The translations under genes and the position numbers were made by a program. From Nocardioides anomalus (GTDB lineage: Bacteria > Actinomycetota > Actinomycetes > Propionibacteriales > Nocardioidaceae), in assembly GCF_011046535.1 (NCBI RefSeq), contig NZ_CP049257.1, positions 4,154,001 to 4,218,000 of the forward strand: a stretch of DNA of 64,000 nt. Direction: 5' to 3'. Each line of letters starts with the position of its first letter. The stretch's first letter is position 1. Positions 57,216-64,000 of the stretch are shown in pieces. The notes beneath the pieces are model-generated. The model worked only from the letters and a program-made list of their open reading frames with translations, was not told the DNA's origin and did not search any database.

Positions 57216-57280
57216 CGTCCCGCAGGAACTTCTCGGCGGCTGACCCCCGGCGGCCCCCTCCTCAGCGTAGGAGTGGGTGA

Positions 57281-57286
57281 AGGAGG
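57281..57286 (+). promoter_or_regulatory. Shine-Dalgarno of the ECF sigma gene
   Basis: AGGAGG six bases before GTG 57293; it is a full-strength site, rare in this window. Confidence 0.65.
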
Positions 57287-57292
57287 TTCCGG

Positions 57293-57793
57293 GTGCCTGC
57301 TGCCGACGAGCACGGCTTCGACGCGTTCGTCGCCGCGCGCACCGCGGCGCTGGCGCGCACGGCGTACCTCCTGACCGGTGACACCCACCTCGCGGAGGAC
57401 CTCGTGCAGACGGCTCTGTTCCAGGCGGCCCGGCACTGGGGCCGCATCCACGGCGACCCCGAGCCGTACGTCCGCCGCATCCTCTACACCCAGAACGTCT
57501 CGTGGTGGCGCGCGCGCCGGCTGCGCGAGCAGCCGCTGTCGTCGTACGACGCGCCGGCGACGGACCGCGGCGACAGCGACCTGCGGCTGACCCTCCAGGA
57601 CGCGCTGCGCCGGCTCACGGTCCGGCAGCGGACGGTGCTGGTGCTGCGCTACTTCGAGGACCTCACTGAGGTCCAGACCGCCGAGGTGCTCGGCATCGGC
57701 GCCGGCACGGTGAAGTCGATCGGGCGCCAGGCGCTGGCCCGCTTGCGCGCGCTGGCCCCGGAGCTGGCCGACCTGGTCGGGGACGCCTCGTGA
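57293..57793 (+). CDS. ECF sigma factor, SigE/SCO-type subfamily
   Basis: 166 residues. Region 2 (AYLLTGDTHLAEDLVQTALFQA) and region 4 (RLTVRQRTVLVLRYFEDLTEVQTAEVLGIGAGTVKS) are complete, the W-rich linker WWRARRLRE is in between. It is the SigE-like actinobacterial group (Streptomyces SigE50-type). The overlapping downstream membrane gene is the probable anti-sigma partner. No zinc-binding anti-sigma gene is adjacent. The signal is unknown. Confidence 0.9.
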   Translation: MPAADEHGFDAFVAARTAALARTAYLLTGDTHLAEDLVQTALFQAARHWGRIHGDPEPYVRRILYTQNVSWWRARRLREQPLSSYDAPATDRGDSDLRLTLQDALRRLTVRQRTVLVLRYFEDLTEVQTAEVLGIGAGTVKSIGRQALARLRALAPELADLVGDAS

Positions 57794-59115
57794 CGCCCAC
57801 CGGGCTCCGCGACGAGCTCGACCGGATCGCGGCCGCGGCCCCGTCCGTCGCCGTGCCCCCCACCACCTGGGCGCGGGCCCGGGCCGCACAGCGCCGGGCC
57901 CGACTCGCCAAAGGCGCCGCCGCGCTCGCCTGCGTGGCCCTGGTCGGCGGGCTCGTGCTCAGCCACCCGACGGGCTACCGGCCCCCGCCGGTCGCGGACC
58001 CCCAGGCCGAGCTGCGCATGCCCTCACACGTCCACGCCGTGCCCGAGCGCGTGCTGGCCGACCCTGGCGCCGTCTCCACCGACCTCGCGGTGGGGCCGGC
58101 CGCCGTGGCGTACGGCGCCGAGCACGGCGTCACCGTCGTGGTCGGCGCGGCCGACGGCGCCTACCACCTGCTGGACCTGGGCGGCCCGGTCGGCGGGATC
58201 CTGAGCCCGGACGGCACGCGGCTGGCCACCGGCAGCACCGACCACCGCTCGGTGATCGTCGTCGACCTGCGCAGCGGCGCCCGGGAGGAGACCGCGGTCC
58301 TGGCGGCAGGCTCGACGTTCCAGCTCGCCGACGTGACCTGGTCCCCGAACGGCGAGTACCTCGGCTGGACGGCGCTTCCGGAGGCCGGTCAAGCCGCGGC
58401 GCCACAGGTCGGCAGCCTCCAGGTGATCGGGTCAGCGCGGGAGTACACCGGCACCCTGCCGGCCCGCTACGGCAGCGGACCCGTGGCAGTCTCGGACACC
58501 GGCACCCTTGCTGCTGCCTCCGAGGATCAGTGGCGAATCATCGGTCCCTATGGGACGCAGACCGCCCAGGTCCCAGGTCACCGCGGAGAACCTGTCGCGC
58601 TGCGGTGGGACGGGACCGACGTGATCGACCTCCGGAACGGCGCGAGCGGGCTCGTTGCCGTACGGCACGGGAGCGATGGTGCTGCCGAGGACCCCGCAGT
58701 GCCGCTCCCGCGGGACGTGTCCGTCGACAGCGAGCTGGTGGGCGGGGCGGCGTGGATCGACGCCACACACCTGCTCGTCCACACAGCCAGCGAGGACCTG
58801 GCTGTGGTCACCCTGGGCGACCCCACCTCCTACGACGTCGTGGGTCGGGCAGACCGCAACGACGATGGGATGTCTCTGGGCCTGTCCGTCGCCACCGACC
58901 TGCTCGCCGACGGCCGCGGCACCGTGGGCCGGCCCGCGCCGGACTGGCCCTGGGCGTGGCCGCAGTGGCTCAGCGCCGTCGTCGTCGGCGTGGGCGTGCT
59001 GCTCGTGCTCGGGTGGCTGTGGCGGCGCGGGGGCTACCGGCTGGCCAGGAAGGCCAGCTGGGCGCGCACCGACAGCTCGGCGGCGCCCCACAGCGACTCG
59101 TCGACATCGGAGTAG
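57790..59115 (+). CDS. Membrane protein with beta-propeller-like domain, probable sigma partner
   Basis: 441 residues. A cytoplasmic N-terminus of about 40 residues, a helix at 43-58, a large extracytoplasmic domain with WD40/TolB-like blades (LSPDGTRLATGS, TWSPNGEYLGWT) and a C-terminal helix near 408-425. GTG 57790 overlaps the sigma gene by four bases, so the pair is coupled and an anti-sigma or sensor role is inferred; no ASD/zinc motif is seen. Its last 82 bases overlap the converging MBL gene. Third-position GC falls between about 58430 and 58900. Confidence 0.75.
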   Translation: MTPTGLRDELDRIAAAAPSVAVPPTTWARARAAQRRARLAKGAAALACVALVGGLVLSHPTGYRPPPVADPQAELRMPSHVHAVPERVLADPGAVSTDLAVGPAAVAYGAEHGVTVVVGAADGAYHLLDLGGPVGGILSPDGTRLATGSTDHRSVIVVDLRSGAREETAVLAAGSTFQLADVTWSPNGEYLGWTALPEAGQAAAPQVGSLQVIGSAREYTGTLPARYGSGPVAVSDTGTLAAASEDQWRIIGPYGTQTAQVPGHRGEPVALRWDGTDVIDLRNGASGLVAVRHGSDGAAEDPAVPLPRDVSVDSELVGGAAWIDATHLLVHTASEDLAVVTLGDPTSYDVVGRADRNDDGMSLGLSVATDLLADGRGTVGRPAPDWPWAWPQWLSAVVVGVGVLLVLGWLWRRGGYRLARKASWARTDSSAAPHSDSSTSE

Positions 59116-59837
59116 ACGACCTCGACCACCCGGCGCGGGAGCTCGTCGTCGTCGGGGTCGGGCCGGTCGACGCCCAGGCGGGCGAGCGCGTCCCGGACCT
59201 GGTCCAGGCGCTGGCGCCGGTGCAGGAGGTAGTGGTCGAGCACCCCGAGGGCGTCGTCCAGCACGGGGCCGTGGGCCGGCCAGATCCGGTCGACCTCGCC
59301 GTCGACGGCCAGCGCGCGCATCCGCTCGATGGAGTCGAAGTAGGGGCCGAGCTGGCCGTCGGGGTAGGCGACCACCGTCGTGCCGCGCCCCAGGACCATG
59401 TCGCCGGCCAGCAGCGCGCGCTCGGCCGGGACCGCGAAGGAGACCGAGTCGGCGGTGTGCCCGGGCGTGGTGACCACGCGCAGCCGCAGGCCGTCGACGT
59501 CGAGGACCTCGTCGTCGGCGAGCGGGTCCGCGCGGTGGCAGTACGCCGGGTCGAGGGCCCGGACGGGCGCGCCCTTGCGGCCGGCGAACTCCACCGCGAC
59601 CTCGGAGTGGTCGTAGTGGTGGTGGGTGAGCAGGACCAGGGCGACGTCGCCGGTCTGCTCGTCCAGCTCGTCGACGTGACCGTCCTCGACCGGCCCGGGG
59701 TCGATGACCACCGAGCGGGTCGCGCCGGGCTCTGTGAGCACCCAGCTGTTCGTGCCGTCGAGGGTCATCAGCCCCGGGTTGGGGGCCAGCAGGCAGCGGG
59801 CCCGCTCACCGAAGGCGCCGCCGTGCCACTCAGCCAC
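59034..59837 (-). CDS. Metallo-beta-lactamase fold hydrolase (Rv3677c/LACTB2-like)
   Basis: 267 residues. The metal motif THHHYDH gives H72, H74, D76 and H77; further ligands are in TPGHTADS and AGDMVLG and the late PAHG. This group resembles LACTB2-type nucleases or glyoxalase-like hydrolases; the exact substrate is open. It overlaps the NUDIX gene by eight bases and is the last gene of the DUF4177-RidA-NUDIX-MBL operon, as in mycobacteria. Its 3' end overlaps the propeller gene on the other strand. Confidence 0.88.
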   Translation of the reverse strand: MAEWHGGAFGERARCLLAPNPGLMTLDGTNSWVLTEPGATRSVVIDPGPVEDGHVDELDEQTGDVALVLLTHHHYDHSEVAVEFAGRKGAPVRALDPAYCHRADPLADDEVLDVDGLRLRVVTTPGHTADSVSFAVPAERALLAGDMVLGRGTTVVAYPDGQLGPYFDSIERMRALAVDGEVDRIWPAHGPVLDDALGVLDHYLLHRRQRLDQVRDALARLGVDRPDPDDDELPRRVVEVVYSDVDESLWGAAELSVRAQLAFLASR

Positions 59838-60699
59838 GCGCGTGCTCCTCGAGCACGGTCCGCAGGTGCGGCGGGATGGAGAGCGTCCAGCCGTCGCCCA
59901 GCGGCTCGACGTCCGGGGTGTGCATCTCGGCGGTGCGCCCGTGCGCCGCGGCGATGACGTCGGCCGGGTCGGCGTACTGCGCGAGCTCCAGCGACGTGAG
60001 GTACGTCGGCGGCAGCATCAGGATCTCGCTGCGCTCGACGCCGGCCACCGCGTCGGCGGGGCGCAGCCAGGCGACCTCGGAGGACTCCGTCGAGACGTCA
60101 CGGGTGCGCTGGCCCTCGGGCAGCACGGCCACGAAGAACCAGGTGCGGTAACGCCGGGGCTCGAAGACCGGCGTCAGCCACGCGCCCCACACGCCGAGCA
60201 GGTCGGTGCGCAGCACCAGCCCGCGGCGGTCCAGGAAGTCGGTCATGGCCAGCTCGCGCGACTCCAGTGCGGCGCGGTCGGCCTCCCAGTCATCGCCGGT
60301 GGTGTCCGCGACGACCTCGTCACGGTGCGGTCCGGCCAGCAGGACGCCGGACTCCTCGAAGGTCTCGCGCACCGCCGCGCAGACCAGCGCCCGGGCCATC
60401 TCCTCGTCGCACCCGAGCCGCTGCGCCCACTCCGCCGGCGGCGGGCCGTCCCAGGCGACGTCGCGGTCGAAGTCGCGCGGGTCCACGCCGCCGCCGGGGT
60501 AGACGCACATCCCGCCGGCGAACTCCATCGAGACCTGGCGGCGCAGGTAGTAGGCCTCCGGCCCGCGCTCACCACCGCGCAGCAGGATCACCGTGGCCGC
60601 GTCCCGCGGCTCGACAGGAGCGCGCCGCCCGTCGGCGTACTCGTGCGCGAGGTCGACCAGGTCCTGCGGCAGCGGGACCGGCGGGATGGGGATCTTCAT
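59830..60699 (-). CDS. NUDIX hydrolase, NUDT19-like
   Basis: 289 residues. GGGVDPRD and AAVRETFEESGVLLAG form a NUDIX box split by an insertion of about 28 residues, a pattern of the NUDT19/RP2-like coenzyme A diphosphatases. AATVILLRGGERGPEAYYLRR marks the start of the fold. ATG 60699 is chosen; it is 13 bases after the RidA stop. Confidence 0.85.
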   Translation of the reverse strand: MKIPIPPVPLPQDLVDLAHEYADGRRAPVEPRDAATVILLRGGERGPEAYYLRRQVSMEFAGGMCVYPGGGVDPRDFDRDVAWDGPPPAEWAQRLGCDEEMARALVCAAVRETFEESGVLLAGPHRDEVVADTTGDDWEADRAALESRELAMTDFLDRRGLVLRTDLLGVWGAWLTPVFEPRRYRTWFFVAVLPEGQRTRDVSTESSEVAWLRPADAVAGVERSEILMLPPTYLTSLELAQYADPADVIAAAHGRTAEMHTPDVEPLGDGWTLSIPPHLRTVLEEHARG

Positions 60700-60712
60700 G
60701 CTGGTCCGCAGG

Positions 60713-61171
60713 TCACAGCTCGACGATGACCTCGACCTCGACGGGGGCGCCGAGGGGCAGGGCGGCCACGCCGACAGCGGATCGGGCGTGGACGCCGGCG
60801 TCGCCGAAGACCTCGCCGAAGAGCTCCGAGGCGCCGTTGGCGACCTGCGGCTGGCCGGTGAAGTCGGGCGCGGAGGCCACGAAGACGACGACCTTGACGA
60901 TCCGCTTGACCAGCGCGAGGTCGCCGACCTCGGCGTTGACCGCGGCGATGGCGTTGAGGGCGCACTGCTGGGCGCAGGCGTAGGCCTCCTCCGGCGTGAC
61001 CTCGGCGCCGACCTTGCCGGTCGCGATGAGCTCACCGGCTCGCATCGGCAGCTGCCCGGAGGTGAAGACCTGGTCGCCGCTGCGCACCGCGGGGACGTAC
61101 GCCGCGACGGGCTTGGCGACCTCGGGGATCGAGAGGCCGAGCTGCGCGAGGCGCTCCTGCGGGGTGCTCAC
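60713..61171 (-). CDS. RidA family protein
   Basis: 152 residues of the YjgF/RidA trimer family, which deaminates reactive enamine/imine intermediates. FTSGQLPMR and the later ARSAVGVAALPLGAPVEVE are characteristic, with the Arg of the active site in ARSAVG. It is somewhat longer than classical RidA (about 130) at the N-terminus. It corresponds to Rv3678c. GTG 61171 overlaps the DUF4177 stop by four bases. Confidence 0.9.
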   Translation of the reverse strand: MSTPQERLAQLGLSIPEVAKPVAAYVPAVRSGDQVFTSGQLPMRAGELIATGKVGAEVTPEEAYACAQQCALNAIAAVNAEVGDLALVKRIVKVVVFVASAPDFTGQPQVANGASELFGEVFGDAGVHARSAVGVAALPLGAPVEVEVIVEL

Positions 61172-61326
61172 GCCTCCACCGGCCGCTTGAAGTAGCCGAC
61201 CAGGTTCTCCGGGTTCATGCCCGGCGCGATCTGCACCAGCTCCCAGCCGTCCGCCCCGAAGTTGTCCAGGATCTGCTTGGCCGCGTGCGTCAGGATCGGC
61301 GCAGTCAGGTACTCCCACTTGGTCAT
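61168..61326 (-). CDS. DUF4177 small protein
   Basis: 52 residues, starting MTKWEYLTAPI and containing DNFGADGWELVQI, the core of DUF4177. Its function is unknown. It is the first gene of the RidA operon. A homologue of the same size is found at that place in mycobacteria. TAGGGT ends seven bases before the ATG, which supports a leaderless start. Confidence 0.85.
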   Translation of the reverse strand: MTKWEYLTAPILTHAAKQILDNFGADGWELVQIAPGMNPENLVGYFKRPVEA

Positions 61327-61333
61327 GCTCGGC

Positions 61334-61339
61334 ACCCTA
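61334..61339 (-). promoter_or_regulatory. -10 hexamer of the DUF4177-RidA operon
   Basis: TAGGGT on the minus strand, seven bases before ATG 61326. Confidence 0.5.
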
Positions 61340-61356
61340 CTCGCGGGCGCGGCGGG

Positions 61357-62037
61357 TCAGTCCTGGGGCGTGAACGCGCAGAACTCGTTGCCCTCGGGGT
61401 CCGCGAGCACCGTCCAGGACGGGTGCTCGGCGAGCACGGTCGCGCCCGCGTCGACCAGCCGCTGCACGTCGTCGGTGTCGACGTCCCAGTGGATGCGGTT
61501 CTTGACCGTCTTGGGCTCGGGCACGTCGCCGAAGACCATCTCGAACGGCATCCCCGGCGCGTCCTCGAACCAGGAGAACGCGTGGTCGTTGGCCTCGTCG
61601 GCCGTGTGGTCCTGCACCGTGGCCCCGAACACGTCGGCCCACCACGACGCGATCGCGTGGCCGTCCGCCGAGTCGACGACGACCTCGTAGAGCCGGTACG
61701 CCGGCACGTCGGCCCGGGTGAAGACGCAGAGCTCGCCGCCCTCCGGGTCCTCCATGACGTCCCACGGCAGCGGCCCCCAGTCGAGCGGGGTCGCCCCACG
61801 CTCGAGGACCTCGCCGGGCCCGGACGCGTGCACGTCGAGGTGCACGCGCTGCTTGGTCGTCACCGGCTCGTCGACCCGGTTGACCCAGACGGCGTGCTGG
61901 GGTGTCGGGCCGTCGAGGCGCACGTCGCCGTCGTCGAGCGCCGTGACGCTCAGCCCGAGCGTGGGCGCCCAGAAGCGCCCCATCGCCGCCGGGTCGTTGG
62001 CGTCGAGGCAGAGGTCCTTGAACGTCGCGATGGCCAC
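61357..62037 (-). CDS. VOC family protein, two-domain
   Basis: 226 residues with two tandem glyoxalase/bleomycin-type (VOC) modules (about 1-110 and 112-226). Each ends in a conserved DPEG(G/N)E(L/F)C(V/A)F segment. It may be a lyase, dioxygenase or small-molecule-binding protein; no substrate can be named. The start is moved from GTG 62046 to GTG 62037 because TAGGGT then ends seven bases upstream. Confidence 0.82.
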   Translation of the reverse strand: MAIATFKDLCLDANDPAAMGRFWAPTLGLSVTALDDGDVRLDGPTPQHAVWVNRVDEPVTTKQRVHLDVHASGPGEVLERGATPLDWGPLPWDVMEDPEGGELCVFTRADVPAYRLYEVVVDSADGHAIASWWADVFGATVQDHTADEANDHAFSWFEDAPGMPFEMVFGDVPEPKTVKNRIHWDVDTDDVQRLVDAGATVLAEHPSWTVLADPEGNEFCAFTPQD

Positions 62038-62044
62038 GTCCGCC

Positions 62045-62050
62045 ACCCTA
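62045..62050 (-). promoter_or_regulatory. -10 hexamer of the VOC gene
   Basis: TAGGGT on the minus strand, seven bases before GTG 62037. The alternative start 62046 would fall inside this hexamer. Confidence 0.5.
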
Positions 62051-62077
62051 GGGCGGCGTACGGACAGCGCCGACGAC

Positions 62078-62704
62078 TCAGACCAGCTCTGGCTCGGTCT
62101 TCTCCCGGACCTCGTCCTCGCTGACGTCCGGGGCCAGCTCGACCAGGCTCAGCCCGGCGGAGGTGACGTCGATGACCGCGAGGTCGGTGATGATCCGCTG
62201 GACCACCCCGCGACCGGTGTAGGGCAGCGAGCACTCCTCGACGATCTTGTAGGAGCCGTCGCGTGCGACGTGCTCCATCAGCACGATGACCCGCTTGGCG
62301 CCGTGCACCAGGTCCATGGCGCCGCCCATGCCCTTGACCATCTTGCCGGGGATCATCCAGTTGGCGATGTCGCCGTCCTTGGACACCTGCATGGCCCCGA
62401 GGATCGCGGCGTCGATCTTGCCGCCGCGGATCATCCCGAAGCTCGTGGCCGAGTCGAAGAAGCTGGCGCCGCGCCGCAGCGTGACGGTCTCCTTGCCGGC
62501 GTTGATGAGGTCCGGGTCCTCCTCGCCCTCATACGGGTAGGCGCCCACGCCGAGGATGCCGTTCTCGGACTGCAGCACCAGCTCGACGTCGTCGGCGACG
62601 TAGTTCGGCACCAGCGTCGGCAGCCCGATGCCGAGGTTGACGTAGGAGCCGTCGGTCAGCTCCGAGGCCGCACGTGCGGCCATCTCCTCACGGGTCCAGC
62701 TCAT
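62078..62704 (-). CDS. scoB: 3-oxoacid CoA-transferase subunit B
   Basis: 208 residues. The catalytic glutamate that forms the CoA thioester is E47 in [23 protein letters not shown] and EHVARDGS are typical of the beta subunit. With subunit A it moves CoA between succinyl-CoA and acetoacetate or 3-oxoadipate; the two uses (SCOT and PcaIJ) cannot be separated here. ATG 62704 overlaps the subunit A stop by four bases. Confidence 0.9.
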   Translation of the reverse strand: MSWTREEMAARAASELTDGSYVNLGIGLPTLVPNYVADDVELVLQSENGILGVGAYPYEGEEDPDLINAGKETVTLRRGASFFDSATSFGMIRGGKIDAAILGAMQVSKDGDIANWMIPGKMVKGMGGAMDLVHGAKRVIVLMEHVARDGSYKIVEECSLPYTGRGVVQRIITDLAVIDVTSAGLSLVELAPDVSEDEVREKTEPELV

Positions 62705-63471
62705 CGCGCGCGCACCGTCCTCTTCTCGATCCGCTTGTCCTCGGCCTGCTCCGGGGTCAGCGCGACCACGCGCTGCACGAACACCCCGGGCGTGTGCACC
62801 TCGTTGGGGTCCAGCTCCCCGGGCTCCACGAGGTGCTCGACCTCGGCCACCGTCACCCGGCCGCACATCGCCGCCAGGGGGTTGAAGTTGCGCGCGCTGT
62901 CGCGGTAGACGAGGTTGCCGTGCCGGTCGCCCTTCCAGGCCCGGACCAGCCCGAAGTCGGCCACGATCGCCTCCTCGAGCACGAACTCCTTCGGCCCCTC
63001 CTTGGTCTCGAAGGTCCGGGTGTCCTTGGGCGGCGAGGCCACCACGACCTCGCCCTCGCTGTCGTAGCGCCACGGCAGCCCGCCCTCGGCGACCTGGGTC
63101 CCGCCGCCGGTCGCGGTGTAGAACGCGGCGATCCCCGACCCGCCCGCGCGCATCCGCTCGGCCAGCGTGCCCTGCGGCGTCAGCTCCACCTCGAGCTCGC
63201 CGGCGAGGTACTGGCGGGCGAACTCCTGGTTCTCCCCGACGTACGACGCGACCATGCGCCGCAGCCGACCCGCGCCGAGCAGCAGCCCGAGGCCCCAGTC
63301 GTCGACGCCGGCGTTGTTCGACACCGCCTCGAGGTCGCTGGTGCCGGCGTCGAGGAGCGCCTGGATGAGCACCGACGGGATCCCGCACAGCCCGAAGCCG
63401 CCGACCGCGACGGTCGCGCCCTCGGGGATGTCGGCGACCGCCTCGGCCGCCGACGTCATCACCTTGTCCAT
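62701..63471 (-). CDS. scoA: 3-oxoacid CoA-transferase subunit A
   Basis: 256 residues. [17 protein letters not shown] (about 20-36) is the alpha-subunit CoA-binding motif, and [11 protein letters not shown] and [10 protein letters not shown] follow. It forms the transferase with subunit B in the same operon. It is divergent from the IclR gene, with about 103 bases in between, so the IclR protein is the likely regulator, which would favour a ketone-body or aromatic-degradation role. Confidence 0.9.
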   Translation of the reverse strand: MDKVMTSAAEAVADIPEGATVAVGGFGLCGIPSVLIQALLDAGTSDLEAVSNNAGVDDWGLGLLLGAGRLRRMVASYVGENQEFARQYLAGELEVELTPQGTLAERMRAGGSGIAAFYTATGGGTQVAEGGLPWRYDSEGEVVVASPPKDTRTFETKEGPKEFVLEEAIVADFGLVRAWKGDRHGNLVYRDSARNFNPLAAMCGRVTVAEVEHLVEPGELDPNEVHTPGVFVQRVVALTPEQAEDKRIEKRTVRAR

Positions 63472-63561
63472 GCCTGCGATCCAAGCCGGGCCGCCGGGGC
63501 CGGTCAACGCCCGACCACTGGGCTGACGCCGATCAGTCGGCCAGCGGAACGGTGGTGCGGA

Positions 63562-63567
63562 TAGCGT
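63562..63567 (+). promoter_or_regulatory. -10 hexamer of the IclR gene
   Basis: TAGCGT ends seven bases before GTG 63575. Confidence 0.5.
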
Positions 63568-63574
63568 TCACTGG

Positions 63575-64000
63575 GTGGACACCCCCTCGGACGTGGTCGG
63601 CCGCACCGGCGCCCTCCTGCGCGCGGTGGCCGCCGCCGAGCCGGACGGGGCGACGACGTCCGGTGCGGCCCGCGTGGCCGGGCTGGCCCGGCCGACCGCC
63701 CACCGGCTGCTCACCGCCCTGCACGCCCAGGGCCTGGTCGACCGCGGCCCGGACGGCGGGTGGCTGCTCGGTCCCGAGCTCTACCTCCTCGGGACCGCGG
63801 CGGCCCGGCGCTACGACGTCACCGCCGTCGCGCAGCCGTTCGTGCGCCGGCTGGCCGACCGGACCCAGGAGAGCGCGTTCTTCTCGGTACGACGCGGCGA
63901 GGAGACCGTCTGCCTGCTGCGCGAGGACGGCAGCTTCCCGATCCGCTCGCACGTGCTGCACGAGGGCATCCGCTTCCCGCTCGGCGTGGCCTCGGCCGGG
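63575..64000 (+). CDS. IclR-family transcriptional regulator (3' end off window)
   Basis: 142 codons are visible. The N-terminal winged helix (GRTGALLRAVAAAEPDGATTSGAARVAGLARPTAHRLLTAL in family style, about 8-50) is followed by the start of the IclR effector domain (YDVTAVAQPFVRRLADRTQESAFFSVRRGEE). It is divergent from the CoA-transferase pair, which it probably controls with an aromatic or organic-acid effector. Confidence 0.88.
   Translation, partial: MDTPSDVVGRTGALLRAVAAAEPDGATTSGAARVAGLARPTAHRLLTALHAQGLVDRGPDGGWLLGPELYLLGTAAARRYDVTAVAQPFVRRLADRTQESAFFSVRRGEETVCLLREDGSFPIRSHVLHEGIRFPLGVASAG

Overview
This window comes from a high-GC actinobacterium, probably a Nocardioides-like member of the Propionibacteriales. 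The evidence is the strong third-position GC preference, the many GTG starts, the 4-base ATGA/GTGA gene overlaps and the gene content. Its backbone has the gene order I remember for Mycobacterium tuberculosis Rv3644c-Rv3678c: holB, topA, a DUF1998 helicase, the ssd-tad pilus operon, a HAD-IB phosphatase, acs, marP-NUDIX-tlpA-nth, crp, MBL hydrolase, RidA and DUF4177. No tRNA, rRNA, CRISPR array, IS element or prophage was seen. No gene-free stretch exceeds 300 bases. The longest gaps are 43473-43765 (a terminator, a 76-base palindrome and a promoter), 32106-32364 (a hairpin, otherwise nothing seen), 22415-22632 (a hairpin), 22972-23182 and 17224-17401 (nothing clear in either).

Layout. 1-2495 (minus): a truncated secreted hydrolase, holB and tmk. 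2549-3607: a CaCA-type cation antiporter. 3614-13195: a carbohydrate locus, with a ROK repressor divergent from a seven-gene operon (solute-binding lipoprotein, two permeases, YcjQ-like dehydrogenase, Gfo/Idh/MocA dehydrogenase, GH36-like hydrolase, GH13_18 phosphorylase). It resembles the E. coli ycj cluster but has no recognisable YcjR epimerase and no ABC ATPase. 13206-22971: a serine hydrolase, DUF1330, topA, a methyltransferase, an MmyB-like regulator with a frameshifted membrane gene, hppA and a STAS protein. 23183-32105: the helicase, a small membrane protein, the Tad pilus operon with an odd repeat ORF between tadB and tadC, and a HAD phosphatase. 32365-33990: a degenerate Fic-like protein and a methyltransferase from one compact divergent promoter. 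34057-43472: small-carboxylate uptake (lctP, a LytS/LytTR two-component system, two sodium/solute symporters, DUF485). 43766-45967: a small locus with a WXG-hydrolase fusion that looks like a type VII secretion substrate. 46094-64000: acs, DUF5994, an RTX-like secreted protein, DUF1232, an FMN hydroxyacid oxidase, nhaA, a holin-like protein, the marP operon, crp, an ECF sigma/propeller pair, the MBL-NUDIX-RidA-DUF4177 operon, a VOC protein, and a CoA-transferase pair divergent from an IclR regulator.

Three features cut across the window. (i) Five genes are each interrupted by a single extra base, mostly in G or C runs (19850-19855, 34942-34947, 40528-40540, 44436-44452, 51366-51371). This pattern suggests consensus overcalls at least as strongly as real decay. 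(ii) At least 16 genes have a TANNNT hexamer ending 6-8 bases before the start codon, which suggests leaderless transcription and fixes many starts. (iii) The lactate permease, acetate-type symporters, Acs, hydroxyacid oxidase and CoA transferase together describe an organism feeding on short organic acids, probably controlled by the LytTR regulator and the Crp-family regulator encoded here.
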